Origin: Epiperipatus broadwayi
Taxonomy: Eukaryota; Onychophora; Udeonychophora; Euonychophora; Peripatidae
NCBI GenBank assembly: GCA_028023455.1
Contig: JAQFVV010012511.1
Span: 1,550,165-1,614,164, forward strand
Direction: 5' to 3'
DNA: 64,000 bases
The notes under the pieces were generated by a model, which saw only the letters and a program-made list of their open reading frames with translations, ran no database searches and had not been told where the DNA came from. How positions within the stretch are numbered: position 1 is the stretch's first letter; each line of letters begins with the position of its first letter. Shown in pieces: positions 51,770 through 62,110 of this stretch. Made by a program: the position numbers and the translations under genes.

Positions 51770-52036
51770 AACAACAACAATATTGGCATCAGCATGGGAT
51801 TTGGGCATTCTATTATCAGTTTTTCAATGGAATTACAATATAAACTGAGCACTCATTATATGTGTGTGAGAGATGATAATCTGGGCCAACTGATGAGTGA
51901 TGGTTCAGCGTGAAATATATATATTGGTGATTATTTATTTTTTCTACATGTGTGTGGTCAAGTGTATCAGTAGTATGAGATAGTGCGGATAGTTTCAAAG
52001 GTTGCTTAAAGGTTTGAGTTCAAATCCCTATATTTA
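51770..52036 (+). mobile_element. Hammerhead repeat, shortened sense arm
   Basis: It begins with the internal words ATTGGCATCAGCATGGGATT and GGGCATTCTATTATCAG, then skips the ATATTAAGATAGC block (only ATATAAACTGAGCACTC remains). It continues through the ribozyme and the outer end, AGTGCGGATAGTTTCAAAGG to GTTCAAATCCCTATAT. The internal deletion of about 90 bases leaves the ribozyme untouched. Confidence 0.7.
51886..51929 (+). ncRNA. Hammerhead ribozyme motif, core intact
   Basis: Stem I strand CCAA, CTGATGA (51890-51896) and helix II GTGATG-GTT-CAGCGT (one A-G mismatch) come first. GAAA (51912-51915), an A/T-only stem III, cleavage base A51923 and partner TTGGT follow. Both core boxes are intact. 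Helix II is weaker than in the copy at 49992. Confidence 0.55.
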
Positions 52037-52292
52037 TAATGCATATATAATGATTTAAATAACTAATGCATATATATATTTTGCATTATTCATTAATTTA
52101 CAATAATATATACTTATGATAAATCGTACTTATAATTTTCTATAACATTTGAAACACAGACTTATTATACACCTATGCCTACATATGTAATATACAGGGT
52201 ATATAAGGGCAGACTTTCAGGACCACCACTCTCCACTCTATTTCATAACATTGATACACTTGATCACATATATGTTGAAAAGATAAATAATC

Positions 52293-52335
52293 ACCAATAT
52301 AAGTATTTCATGCTAAACCAGAATCATCAGTTGGT
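52293..52335 (-). ncRNA. Hammerhead ribozyme motif, short helix II
   Basis: On the minus strand it reads ACCAA, CTGATGA, TTCTG-GTT-TAGCAT, GAAA, TACTTATA, TTGGT. Core boxes and the five-pair stem I are intact. One base of helix II is missing, leaving only about three pairs (CTG with TAG). Confidence 0.5.
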
Positions 52336-52900
52336 CCAGATTACCATCTCTACACATATATGCTATAAGTGCTCAGATGTATATTAAGATAGCCAATCTT
52401 TATACTTTAATGAACAGGCTTCAATCTATTCCACACACCAGCTCTTCAATCATCCATCCAATTGGAAAATCTGATGATGGAATGCTCAAAGGCCACCCTG
52501 AGGCCAAGATTCTTATCACACCCATGTTGGCCTAAGGGCAATCTGACCCCTAATGTACAGGACATAATTCATTTAATACATATACAAGTGATGGGCATAT
52601 AATAAGCCTGTGTTTCAGTTATTGCATAGTAGAGATGTCTGCCCAGCCTTTGTATATGTATTAAATGGATTATGTCCTATACATGAGGGGTCAGATTAAC
52701 CTTAGGTCAACATGGGTGTGACAAGAATCTCAGCCCCACGGTGGCCTTTGAGCATTTCCATCATCAGATTTTCAATTGGATGGATGGTTGAAGAGTTGGA
52801 GTGCGAGTAGATTGAAGCCTTTCCATTAAAGTATAAAGATTGGCTGCCTTTATATATATATCTGAGCACTTATAGCATATATGTGTAGAGATAGTAATCT

Positions 52901-52947
52901 GGACCAACTGATGATTACTGGTTTAGCATGAAATATATATATTGGTG
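52901..52947 (+). ncRNA. Hammerhead ribozyme motif, core intact
   Basis: Stem I strand GGACCAA, CTGATGA (52908-52914), helix II TTACTG-GTT-TAGCAT, GAAA (52930-52933), cleavage base A52941 and partner TTGGT (52942-52946) are all present. Helix II has mismatches at its base (T-T and A-C), which should lower activity. The conserved core is complete. Confidence 0.55.
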
Positions 52948-53062
52948 ATTATTTATCTTTTTGACATACATCTGTTCAAGTGTATCAGTGTTATGAGATA
53001 GAGTGGAGAATGGTGGGTTGTGTGAAAGTCTGTGCTCAGATACCCTATATATTACATATATA

Positions 53063-53269
53063 GACATAGATATATAATAAGCCTTTGTTTCAGTTATTAC
53101 ATAGTAGAGATGTCTGCCCATCCCGTTGTATGTGTATTAAATGGATTATGCTCTCTACATAAGGGGTCATATTGACCTTAGGTCAACATGGATGTGACAA
53201 GAATCAGTGTTATGAGATAGAGTGGGGAGTGTGGGTTGAGTGAAAGTCTGTGCTCATATACCCTATATA
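53063..53269 (+). mobile_element. Hammerhead repeat copy with ribozyme deleted
   Basis: It starts like the sense arm (ATAAGCCTTTGTTTCAGTTA) and runs to GATGTGACAAGAATC. There it joins directly to CAGTGTTATGAGATAGAGTG and the outer end GTGCTCATATACCCTATAT. The 270 or so bases between these words in the neighbouring copy, ribozyme included, are gone. It follows the previous copy head to tail. Confidence 0.7.
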
Positions 53270-53325
53270 TAGCTTTTTAAATAAAAGTAAACACAATTTT
53301 AAAATGACTGTTACCTTTTTTAAAA

Positions 53326-53719
53326 CTTATTCAAACAAGCAAAATTCCCTATATGTATTGCCACTCAGTGCAAGCCAGAGTAATCAATGGATGCCAGAAG
53401 TCTAATCCCCCATCTAATGCCTACTCATACAATATCATCAGACTAGTTTCTGGCTTGTGGCCTTCATCAATGAGCAGCCTTGGATCTATGAGCACTGCAC
53501 CTAGATCTTAGGATCTAATTAAATCCTCCAGCAGTCACCTTTTATCTCTACTACAAAACTATGAGACTTAAATTGAAAACACCATAATATTTTCAATCCA
53601 AGCTCATTAGCTTATATAGTCATATAGGTCTGAACTCAGTTCAGTACCTATACATTTTGGTATCTTTGGTTAATAACCATAATAACCCTATCCTATTAGG
53701 CAGGATCGGTTTTAAATCA
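53326..53719 (-). mobile_element. Family C repeat, copy 1
   Basis: Family C is recognised by AGTGCAAGCCAGAGTAATCA, ATGGATGCCAGAAG, CTAGTTTCTGGCTTGTGG, CCTTCATCAATGAG and ACTGCACCTAGATCTTA, in this order. This copy continues through GAGACTTAAATTGAAAACAC and GTTAATAACCATAATAACCC into the start of copy 2, so the two lie head to tail. The minus strand carries a hammerhead-like motif at 53423-53478. No protein is encoded. Confidence 0.65.
53423..53478 (-). ncRNA. Hammerhead-like motif of family C, degenerate
   Basis: On the minus strand it reads CTCA, TTGATGA, A, GGC-CACAA-GCC, A, GAAAC-TA-GTC, TGATG. This is the hammerhead order with a classical GTC cleavage triplet and a two-pair stem III (AC with GT). 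The first core base is T instead of C and the base of helix II is an A-A mismatch, so cleavage is unlikely. The same sequence at 53884-53924 has the same changes. Confidence 0.45.
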
Positions 53720-54064
53720 ATAAACATCACATGATCACAATTTCTTATGCTTGCTCATAACTGTTATTCAAACAGGCAAACCTCTATACGTATTGCCACT
53801 CAGAGCAAGCCAGAGTAATCAATGGATGCCAGAAAGCTTGTGCATAAAATCCCCATCTAGTGCCTACTCATTCAATATCCCTAGACTAGTTTCTGGCTTG
53901 TGGCCTTCATCAATGAGGAGCCTTGGATCAGAGAGCACTGCACCTAGATCTTAAAATCTAATGCCACCCTCCAGCAACTACCTTTTATCTTTACTTAAAT
54001 GCAAAACTATGAGACTTAAATTGAAAACACCAAGCATAAGAAATTCTGAGCATGTGATGTTTAT
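53719..54064 (-). mobile_element. Family C repeat, copy 2, with terminal inverted repeats
   Basis: It starts AATAAACATCACATGATCAC and ends with the near-complement (AAATTCTGAGCATGTGATGT then TTATT), giving about 32-base inverted ends. In between it carries the full family C order, including the hammerhead-like motif (53884-53924, minus strand). The copy stops right after GAAAACACCA, where copy 1 continues. Confidence 0.65.
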
Positions 54065-54065
54065 T

Positions 54066-55765
54066 GGTTTTTTAAAACTTCTTAGTTTTATATTTATATT
54101 TTTGATCAAACTTATATTTGAATAAGTTTTGGAATGATCATAAATATGAACTAATTCAAGGAAATATAAGATTATAAAAATACTAATAAAAACACACACA
54201 ATTACTTTTTTATAAAGCTGCTTTAATATTTCTATCAGCAAGTTGGTTTTCATCAGAAAGCATAGCAAAATGGCTATTTCCAGAGCTTTCATTCTTTACA
54301 TACTCCAGTAAACTTTCTTATATATGTCATATGAGATTTTTTTCTGATTATTTATTTTCAATTGAGACTCAAATGATTGATATTTCTTTTAAAACATGCC
54401 CATCATTCTTTCAATGAAAACAATATCTGTTATTCTCTAAAGAATTCCTTCCTTCTTGTTAATCCCAGTATAATCTTATCATGCTCTACTATGTAACCTG
54501 CTGTTTGCATCTTAATTTATTATTAAAGATTAGTAGAATTCAGCTATTTTTTTATTTTAAGCATTGCACACATATATTCAATATTATTATTTCTATTAAA
54601 ACCATTATTAATGATATTTTGTCCCACGGACAGATCCAGAGAGTAGTCACATCATCAATTCATTCATTTTTCCATTTCATTTTCTTCATTGCTCAGCTTT
54701 TCAATTCCACATAACTTTTCCCATCTCATATTATCTAACAATGCCAATGTTATGCATCCTTTCTTCTTGCTTCCACTTACCATTTCCTCCAAAACAACAT
54801 TATATGTAATTTAATTTTAGGATTAATTTAATCTAATTTACTTTTATATTCGTTTTTTTTTTTTGTTTAAGATATTTATAATTTTTGACTTCTAATAATT
54901 TATCAATATCAATCTTTATTTTCTTTTTTTTTAAAAACTCATTGCTTGGGTCAGTTTAATATTTATCTTTAGTCTGACTTTTGATTTTATCTGTTGACTT
55001 TTGTAACATTACTACAATTCTAAAGCATTATTTGCAAATACTATTATATAATCTATAAAATACAAAGGAGTTAGCAAGCTTTATTTTTTTTATTTTCGAA
55101 ACTTTCTATATAAATTCACAAAATACTTTCTGTATGATTTGCTATGAAAAATTTCGTGAGTTGGAATCACTTCATTGTACATTAATTCTTAACGTTGATA
55201 ATATTTTTAGTGTTGTGATAGAGCCTAATCACTACTATTGTATATTTTTATAACTATTCATTAATACTTAAAAATATCCTATCCTGTATTTATGACATGA
55301 TATTCCAAAATTTTAATAACAGCAAAATAATGCATAGTATCAATATTTTTTTGTGAACTGCAAAACCAAGACAAGTAGCACTTACACATTAAGTTATTTT
55401 TTATACAATTTCCTTTAATACTTGTATTTAATTTATTAAATTATAACCATTTTTAAATTCAGCTTATTGCTAGCTTGAGTCCAATGTTTTTTAATAACAA
55501 TATAATTGCTTATAGAATCAATGCTCTTATTTAATTCTATAAATCCAATATAAAATGATAATAATATTTATTGTTTTTTCATAATTCTGATATGTGGATC
55601 TGGTTTATTGAACAACAATTGATTTTAAATTCAGCTTCTATCTAATTTAAATCCAAAATTCTTTGTAATTGATTTATGATTAACTTTTATGTAGTTAATA
55701 TATTATTGATAGATCTATAATTTGTAATAACTTTTTTTAAAAAATACCATTATCTCTACTGATTT
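54066..55765. other. AT-rich stretch without recognised gene
   Basis: A pyrimidine-rich strand asymmetry (T/C runs) is visible at 54330-54960. No coding region or known repeat is recognised. Confidence 0.55.
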
Positions 55766-55769
55766 TTTT

Positions 55770-56345
55770 TTTAGCTATCTTATTTATTAAATCACTATAA
55801 CCTCAAATGATCAGCATATGATTTTCTAGCTATCTTATTCATTAAACCATTATAACATCACATGATAATGATTTCTTACATTTACATAAACTGTTAAACA
55901 CAGTAACCACTTTCTCCATACAATATTGGCATCTAGTGCAAGCCATAACAATCAAGGGATACTAAAAGGTTAGGGCATCAAATTCCTACCTAGTGCCTAT
56001 CTATCTAATATGCCCAGAATAGTTTCCAACTTAATGCTTTTATCAATGTGGAGTCTTAAATCTGAAACCTTTGGATCTAATGCATCCTTTCAACAGTTAA
56101 CTTTTATGTTATTTTAGTTAATTATAAAGTTATGAGCCTAAACTGAAAATACAGTAATGTTTTCAATTCAAGTTTATATAGTCATACAGAACTCAATTCA
56201 ATACCTATATATTTTAGTGTTTTTGTTTTTTTAATAACCACAGTCACCATCATCCTATTGTTAGGATTGGTATTAAACCATTATAAAATCACATGATCAC
56301 CATTTTTTTTGATAGCAACTTTCTTCATACAATATTGGTGATCAT
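55770..56345 (-). mobile_element. Family C repeat, copy 3, diverged
   Basis: It contains TCTAGTGCAAGCCATAACAA, CCTACCTAGTGCCTATCTA, the degenerate ribozyme region (AATAGTTTCCAACTTAATGC, then TTTTATCAATGTGG) and ACCATTATAAAATCACATGA. It is older than copies 1 and 2. The first 120 bases repeat the CATTATAACATCACATGA word twice, indicating a head-to-tail remnant. Confidence 0.6.
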
Positions 56346-56815
56346 GTGATGGCATAGTAATTAAATATAATTCTAGCCAAAGGATGTTGATGATTATAGT
56401 TATTAAAAAACCAGACACCAAAATATATAGATATTAAACTAGATTCAATCTGTATTATACAAGCAAATTAACTTGGATTGAAAATATTACTGTGTTTTCA
56501 ATTTGGACTTATAGCTTCATAGTAAACTAAAAAGGTAAAAGGTAGCTACTGCAGGGGTGCATTAAATCCAAAGATCCAGGTGAAATGATATCAAATCCAG
56601 AGCTCTTCACTGATGAGAGCCATAAGCTAGAAAGTAATCTGGGAATATTGGATGAGTATTCACTAGATAGGGATTTGATGCACTAACTTTCTAACAACCA
56701 TTGATTACTATAGCTTGTATAGGTGACAATATCATATGGAGAAAGTTGCTACTCTTCTAGGTGACAATATTGTATGGAGAAAGTTGTTGCTATCTCATTT
56801 ATTTTTATAACAGAC
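56346..56815 (+). mobile_element. Family C repeat, copy 4, inverted to copy 3
   Basis: This sense-strand copy forms a mirror image with copy 3. It has TTGGATTGAAAATATTACTG, GTAGCTACTGCAGGGGTGCA and AAATCCAAAGATCCAGG, then the ribozyme-like motif and TGGATGAGTATTCACTAGAT. The end word TAGGTGACAATATCATATGG is duplicated about 45 bases later. Confidence 0.65.
56604..56643 (+). ncRNA. Hammerhead-like motif of family C, core boxes intact
   Basis: Stem I strand TTCA, CTGATGA (56610-56616), a helix II of three pairs (AGC with GCT around CATAA), GAAA (56630-56633), TAATC and TGGG are in the correct order. Unlike the other family C copies it keeps the first C of the core. The closing base pair of helix II is G-A and stem III is a single pair, so activity would be weak at best. 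Confidence 0.45.
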
Positions 56816-57024
56816 GTTTTGTATATAATTTTGTCAACATTTATTAAAAATTTTAAAAATAATTTTACAAATTTATTGGAAGTTTTTACATTTTAAAAAA
56901 TTTAATAGCATATCTCACCTTTTCATTCGAACTGTGATATTTCTACTGTTGTTAATGTATGAGACCATTATTTTGTCATTACTTTATAGCTTTCTTACAG
57001 AATTTTTCCACAAGCATTAGAATA

Positions 57025-57206
57025 AACATCACATGATCACTATTTTTTATTCTTGCTTATAACAGTTATTAAAACAGGCAAAACTCTTCACACTAGTCTG
57101 GGGATATTGGATGAGTAGGTATAGATGGGGATTTTATGCACAAGCCTTCTGGCATTCATTGATTACTCTGGCTTGCACTGAGTGGCAATACTGTATGGAG
57201 AGTTTT
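57025..57206 (+). mobile_element. Family C repeat, copy 5, ribozyme core missing
   Basis: It begins ATAAACATCACATGATCACT, passes AACAGTTATTAAAACAGGCA and joins AACTCTTCAC directly to ACTAGTCTGGGGATATTGGA. The CTGATGA box and helix II are missing while the cleavage triplet GTC and what follows are kept. The rest (TTCTGGCATTCATTGATTAC and CTGGCTTGCACTGAGTGGCA) is close to copies 1 and 2. Confidence 0.65.
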
Positions 57207-57424
57207 GCCTGTTTTAATAAGCATTATAATATTAATTCTATTTTTAATAACCATATCATCTTTCCTTTCTATTGTATCAAGATGGTATTTTATAAGTTAT
57301 TTAAATTTTCTTTTAGCCTGTTTTAATAAGCATTATAATATTAATTCTATTTTTAATAACCATATCATCTTTCCTTTCTATTGTATCAAGATGGTATTTT
57401 ATAAGTTATTTAAATTTTCTTTTA
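57207..57424. repeat. Perfect tandem duplication, 109-base unit
   Basis: 57207-57315 and 57316-57424 appear identical, starting GCCTGTTTTAATAAGCATTA. The first unit abuts the end of family C copy 5, whose last word TTTTGCCTGTTTTAATAA overlaps its start. Two overlapping open frames here simply reflect the repeat. Confidence 0.9.
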
Positions 57425-57429
57425 TAGTT

Positions 57430-57984
57430 TCTTTTAAATTCAGATATATTTTCTTATATATCTTAATTTTTTTTCATACTTATTTTATGAAATTTTAGAT
57501 AATCATTTTATTTATTTAGAATTATTTTTTTATATTTATTCTTTTCTGCGTATATTGTTTTGTCTTAATAGAAAATATCTGACGCATTACTTTTTTGTGC
57601 TCCTGATATTCGTAAAGCAATTTTAAGCAAGTATCTGTGATTCTTTTATTGATCTCATTCACATCTGTTTTTTTTCTTAATATTTATTTTAAAAAATTAT
57701 AACTTTAAATGTAAATATATTAGAAGAATTTTTAAAAATTAAGAATATTAATTGTTTTAATCATTTTTTTAAAATTTTTTAACTCAATGTTTATCTTTCA
57801 TCTCATTATCCTGCATGGTTTAGTGAAATACAGAACTCAAAGCCCATGGATTTTGACTGAACTTTATCACTTCTAATATTTAACGTCTTTTGAACCCTTG
57901 AGCAATAACCAATCAATTGCTGCTGTTACTGCTGTTGCCACTACCATTGCCACTGCCATTGCTGCTGCTACTCTTTCTGATGTG

Positions 57985-58050
<66 letters not shown>

Positions 58051-58365
58051 GCTACTAGTTTTAAAATACACTTTATTAAATTATTTATGCAATCAAGTTA
58101 TTGTTGTGAATCATGGTTTTACAAAAAATTAATTCTTCATATTGTATAAGGAAATCTTTATGCAATTCTACAGATGAATCAAATTTGTACATTTTTTAAA
58201 ATCAACTTATATGATTAATATTCTATAAACTGAATTTCTTCTGTTCACAGTGATATGAGTAAAGAGACGAGATTCCAAGTAGTCACAAATATATCTGCAG
58301 GTGCAAGAGTCTAATCTCTTATCTTAATTTTTGATAATTTGTTCAGAAAAATACATTCTAGCTTT
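57430..58365. other. AT-rich stretch with (ACT)n microsatellite
   Basis: An (ACT)n run of about 24 units lies at 57985-58056. The frame through it (57898-58149) reads poly-threonine after an alanine/threonine-rich lead and is not convincing as a gene. Nothing else is recognised. Confidence 0.7.
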
Positions 58366-58376
58366 ATGATGTCAGA

Positions 58377-58620
58377 TTAAAAGCAAAGTGATATCTCATA
58401 AACCAAAGAGTGAAAAGGAGATAAGTGATAACTAATCTGAGGGAGAAGCCCCTTTTTAATATTTTTAATAATGAGATTAATTGTAGGTATTTGAGAGTGA
58501 ATGATTGTTGAGATAAGTTGTTGATAGATTTGTAAAGTGGGACACAAAAAGAGGAAATATTTTATTGTTTTCTGATCTCTCAACAATCCACATATTGCAT
58601 TAATATTTGCATATGTCATT
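58377..58620 (-). pseudogene. LINE ORF2 C-terminal cysteine region
   Basis: The frame reads YANINAICGLLRDQKTI, then KYFLFLCPTL and IYQQLISTIIHS, ending SPFHSLVYEISLCF. A C-x2-C/L ... H/Y-x3/4-C pattern followed by CP-L is typical of the C-terminal nucleic-acid-binding end of many LINE ORF2 proteins. The second cysteine is leucine and the histidine is tyrosine here, so the metal site is damaged. It is in line with the upstream RT pieces on the same strand and marks the 3' end of the element's coding region. Confidence 0.55.
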
Positions 58621-58754
58621 TTATGTTGGTAAAGCTTTTAAATTTATTTTAATTAATAAATCTAACTATTTAGGCTCCAAGTGCCAAAATTTATATTTTT
58701 GTATAATGAATCTGTTTGTAATAGTGAGTAATAACTGGGATATCTGTTGATTTG

Positions 58755-59990
58755 TCACATTAATAATCTCATAAACTGCCCAGTAGATCTTATTGGGAAA
58801 AAGTGTATGTATGGAAATATTATCGAAAGCTTTTTAATATATTTGTTTTCTATTGGTGGTTGTATATCTGTGGGTATCATAGGGAAAAAGCACTCAATGT
58901 TAGGGAAGAAGTTAATAAGTCCTGCAAGCTCATTAATAGATCTCTGTATATAGAAGGTTGATGATATATAATGTAGAAATAGACTATTATGCTTTAAATG
59001 TTTTTGCATATGTTTAATACTAATATAACCCCCTCCCCCAACTAGTTTTATGCACATTGATTTATTTATAAATGAGTTAGTTATGACTGAAGAATGGTAG
59101 TTGATCTTAGGAAATACTAACATATTATATAAAGATACCTTTGTATTTAAGGAAAGATAAGCTTATGAGAGGGAATTAATAATTCTTTTTTTACTGAATC
59201 TAAAACCTGATTTTGAATTATTACTCTCATGTCATTATACTTTTTACTTAAAGGAAAATCTAGAAAATTCATAAGGAGACACTTTACAATTAAATTCATT
59301 TCCCCCCTGTAAGAATGCACCAAGTAGATGATTTCTTTATTGAAAGTTAAAGGAGAATTAACATATAACTCTTTGAGAATTAAAAAAAGAAATGGAAGAA
59401 ATCTCTTAGATGGAAGAAAAACAACTATATCATTCATATATGTAATATGTTTAATGGTTGTATTGATAAGAGGAACAAAAATTTCAGGTAATTTAGTCTC
59501 TATTTCTAAAAGAAGAGGATTGATATAATTAATAAAAAGCAAAGCACTTAAAGGTAAACCTTGTAAAAATAGAATTATGTGGGGGAAAACCTGGCATAGT
59601 TTTCCCATTAAGAGTAATGTATACTTCTCTATTAAGTAATAAGTTAGCTAAAATATTCATGATTGGAGTTTTAATATTTTGTGGAAAAAAACTATTTAAA
59701 AGTTTTTCAATGGCCACAGCTTCAATATCTAATTGGACAGCAATAGGAGCTGTCTTCTGCCTTGTCAAATTTCATCTATTATTATTTTAAATAAAGTAAC
59801 TATATCAGAAGTTGAAAAGCCTTTTTTGGCATATTGGTATTCCAATATTTTGGGAAGGATAAAAGGCTAGATTTTATTTTTTATAAGTGATTCCATTATT
59901 TTTATAATAAGAGGAGTTATTGAAATTGGTCTCAGATTTTTCAGTGAAAAGAAAAGAATATATTTTTTTAAGAAATGTCACCTTGGACAC
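58755..59990 (-). pseudogene. LINE ORF2 reverse transcriptase relic
   Basis: On the minus strand the pieces run in RT order. At about 59960-59780 it reads ISITPLIIKIMESLIKNK, YQYAKKGFSTSDIVTLFK and IIIDEI (motifs 1 and 2). At 59768-59570 it reads QLDIEAVAIEKLLNSFF (the D-x-E-A-A-FD position) and LLLNREVYITLNGK. At 59565-59160 it reads QGLPLSALLFINYINPLL (motif B region) and ITYMNDIVVFL, where YMND replaces the YADD catalytic motif. The aspartate D of the pair is kept but one position differs. Further on, 59123-58755 continues the thumb/connector region. At least two frameshifts separate the pieces. The RT would prime on nicked target DNA using element RNA. It is inactive here. Confidence 0.75.
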
Positions 59991-60241
59991 AAGGTAAAAG
60001 TGATCATTGTAATAAATTTGTTTTGAAAGATTTGTTCACATGTAATGCATAATAGGAATAATGAAATTAGATAAATGTGCTAGAACATTTAGGAATAGCA
60101 TGAATTCTAGGGTATATTCTTTCTGGAGTGGACTTATATTTCAAGTTTGGAAATACCATGATTGCCATCTGTAATGCTTTTACAATTTGGCCTTAAAATG
60201 AAAAAAAAAAAGAGGCAATATATCCTCTTCAGTTATCATTT

Positions 60242-60930
60242 CTAGATTTTTAAGTATTGATGAAGGTACAGTTTTTCTTGATGTATAATCAAGTACCCAT
60301 TGAATATATCTTTTAAATCAATCACAGATATATTTTTGCTTTTTGTAATTGATTCAACTAACAATAACTGTGTTTGTTTATATTTCTGCTTTAGAGCTAA
60401 TAATGATTTTATTGACACAGAATCACATATGGTGCTTGTAAGTTTAATAGGTATTGCATCAAAATCATTTACAAGTTTAGTTGGGAGTTTATTAATATGA
60501 GTATGGTGATCTACTATGGATGATATAATGTTAATAAAAAAACATGAATTAGTAAGTTCCAAAGACAATATGTCAATTTTTGTAAAGTATATATAAAATT
60601 CTCATACCAATGCTTCTGCTGTGGCAGATTTTTAAAGCAATCATATTCTATTATTAAGAGGCAATACAGGTTTTACTTGCATATTTAGCTTTAAAAGAAC
60701 ATTTAATGCTAGTGATCAGATAAAGTTACTGGTTGCAAAGAAGGAGAGATAAGATCATGTAATTCAGATGAATAAAAACATAGATCATTTAAAGATGAAT
60801 TTTTTTTATTATAAAAAGATATAGAGTTGGTAAAGAAGAATCCCTCAGCACTCATCAGATGTTTATTAATCACATGTAAGTATTTCTTAATAAAGTTAGA
60901 GTATAGCATGTTGAGGTCACCAATCATAAT
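60242..60930 (-). pseudogene. LINE ORF2 endonuclease C-terminal half and connector
   Basis: The minus-strand frame from 60930 reads NPFHIIMIGDLNMLYSNF, then LNDLCFYSSELHDLISPS and VTLSDH. GDLN and SDH are the conserved metal/phosphate-binding motifs of the apurinic-type endonuclease domain, which nicks the insertion site. Downstream (60568-60242) LELTNSCFFINIISSI, SIKSLLALKQKYKQTQL and SVIDLKDIFNGYLIIHQEKL look like the connector before the RT. The first half of the endonuclease is displaced to beyond 61756 by the inserted element. Confidence 0.7.
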
Positions 60931-60944
60931 TATATGAAATGGAT

Positions 60945-61765
60945 TGTACCTAATAGCAAATTAATTTTATTGATTAATTGGGCTATTGTGGAAGTTGAAA
61001 TCACAATAGAACAGCTTAAAAAAATAAACATCTGGGAAGCACATCAGTTAATAAACTCAGAGCCACACATCCAAAACCCAAAACTGGGCTTAACCAACCA
61101 TAGGATAACCTTGTTATTTAAGTACTGGGCTCTGGAGCCCAAGTACCTTGATTTCATAATCAAATTAAATCTTGAAGCTATGCCAACTCTATCCTTCCTT
61201 TGTCATAGATGGCATATCACAAAAGTAGATCCAGATGCCATAGTGAAGAGGAATCCTACAACCACATCATTACAACATGTAATGTGCTGGGAACAGTGAG
61301 ACAAATAATATATAATAACATCAAGACAGACTACTACACTATAATCTCACTGCAAAAAAGCATCAAAACTAAACAATTCCCAATCATCAGATTATCAATT
61401 TTTATAACATATTCAATCTGGTTTGTGAAGTTTAAAATGACATACACACAGCCTCAACCAGATCAAAATTCCTGTTTTATGAAAACAATGGAAAAGATTA
61501 AAAATAGAGATCAACTATTGTCATCAACATTTATTTTTGAAAAGACTTGAAGCTATACAAACTTCCCAAACACTCAAATATACATGAATAATCATGTCAA
61601 TTGTCAACATTGGACAATATTATATAACTTGAGTCTTTCAAATTTCAATTGTTTAACAATCGTCTCAGTCATTTCAAATGTGTGGGGTTTTTTTCTTTTC
61701 ATTCCTTTAATTATGTTGCTTTATACAAAATGTAACCTTCATTAGACCTAATAAAATTTGTTTTT
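60945..61765 (+). mobile_element. 5'-truncated second LINE nested in the first
   Basis: On the plus strand two overlapping frames give the C-terminal end of a LINE ORF2. They read LGLTNHRITLLFKYWALE, then LNLEAMPTLSFL, HRWHIT and, after a frameshift near 61240, RCHSEEESYNHIITTCNVL. The C...E-E-S-x-x-H-x4-C spacing is the C-terminal metal-binding motif of LINE proteins. A 3' untranslated stretch follows, ending at TTTAAAGTAAAGTAAATAAA. The 8-base word ACCTAATA is at both borders (60948-60955 and 61746-61753). It may be a short target-site duplication or chance. Confidence 0.65.
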
Positions 61766-62110
61766 AAAGTAAAGTAAATAAAGTCCTGTAATATTTATTG
61801 TAAAAGCTGAATGAGTCAGAATAATCATAATCATATGATGATCATGATAGATAATTTTAAATGTTTGAAATGATAATTTATTATGAATTAATATTCCAAT
61901 TCCAACTGCAGCCAGGATATTTGATGAAAATTGACAATACCCAAATTTACATAAGAACTGCTGAGGATTAAAAGATAAATTTAGAGAATATTTTGTTTTT
62001 GTAAAAACTATTATATGAGAAGAAAATTGTGTTATCCAATTACTTAATGCAAAAATGCATTGGATAGACTTTATTCCCCTAATATTTACTTCTATAATAT
62101 ATAAATCCAT
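61756..62110 (-). pseudogene. LINE ORF2 endonuclease N-terminal half
   Basis: The minus-strand frame starts MDLYIIEVNIRGIKSIQ (N-x-RGI, the first endonuclease motif with its catalytic asparagine). It continues SSHIIVFTKTKYS (place of the Q-E-T/E-T motif with the metal-binding glutamate, here lysine). After that come VGIGILIHNKLSF and INITGLYLLYF. The E to K change in the ETK motif would abolish cutting. The frame ends at KNKFY where the nested element begins. The other half resumes at 60930. Confidence 0.7.

Larger units (their letters stand above)
52150..53060. mobile_element. Hammerhead repeat, second subfamily, inverted pair
   Basis: The antisense arm (about 52150-52610) and the sense arm (about 52640-53060) mirror each other. 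The outer ends are ATACAGGGTATATAAGGGC and GTGCTCAGATACCCTATAT. The distal words CAGTTATTGCATAGTAGAGA and GATGTCTGCCCAGCC lie at the centre. Each arm also has GGCCACCCTGAGGCC-like and CATGTTGGCCTAAGG-like words not found in the first subfamily. Two ribozyme segments, at 52293-52335 and 52901-52947, lie in mirror positions. Confidence 0.75.

Noticed and set aside
48970-53269. CRISPR-like array of repeats
   Set aside because: The units are hundreds of bases long, in both orientations, without regular spacers, in animal-type DNA.
57111-57498. Two overlapping open frames sharing a peptide
   Set aside because: They are the 109-base tandem duplication read in two frames.
57898-58149. Open frame with a poly-threonine tract
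   Set aside because: It is the (ACT)n microsatellite with a short composition-biased lead and has no domain.
58747-59528. Plus-strand open frames over the LINE reverse transcriptase
   Set aside because: They are opposite-strand shadows of the minus-strand RT pieces.
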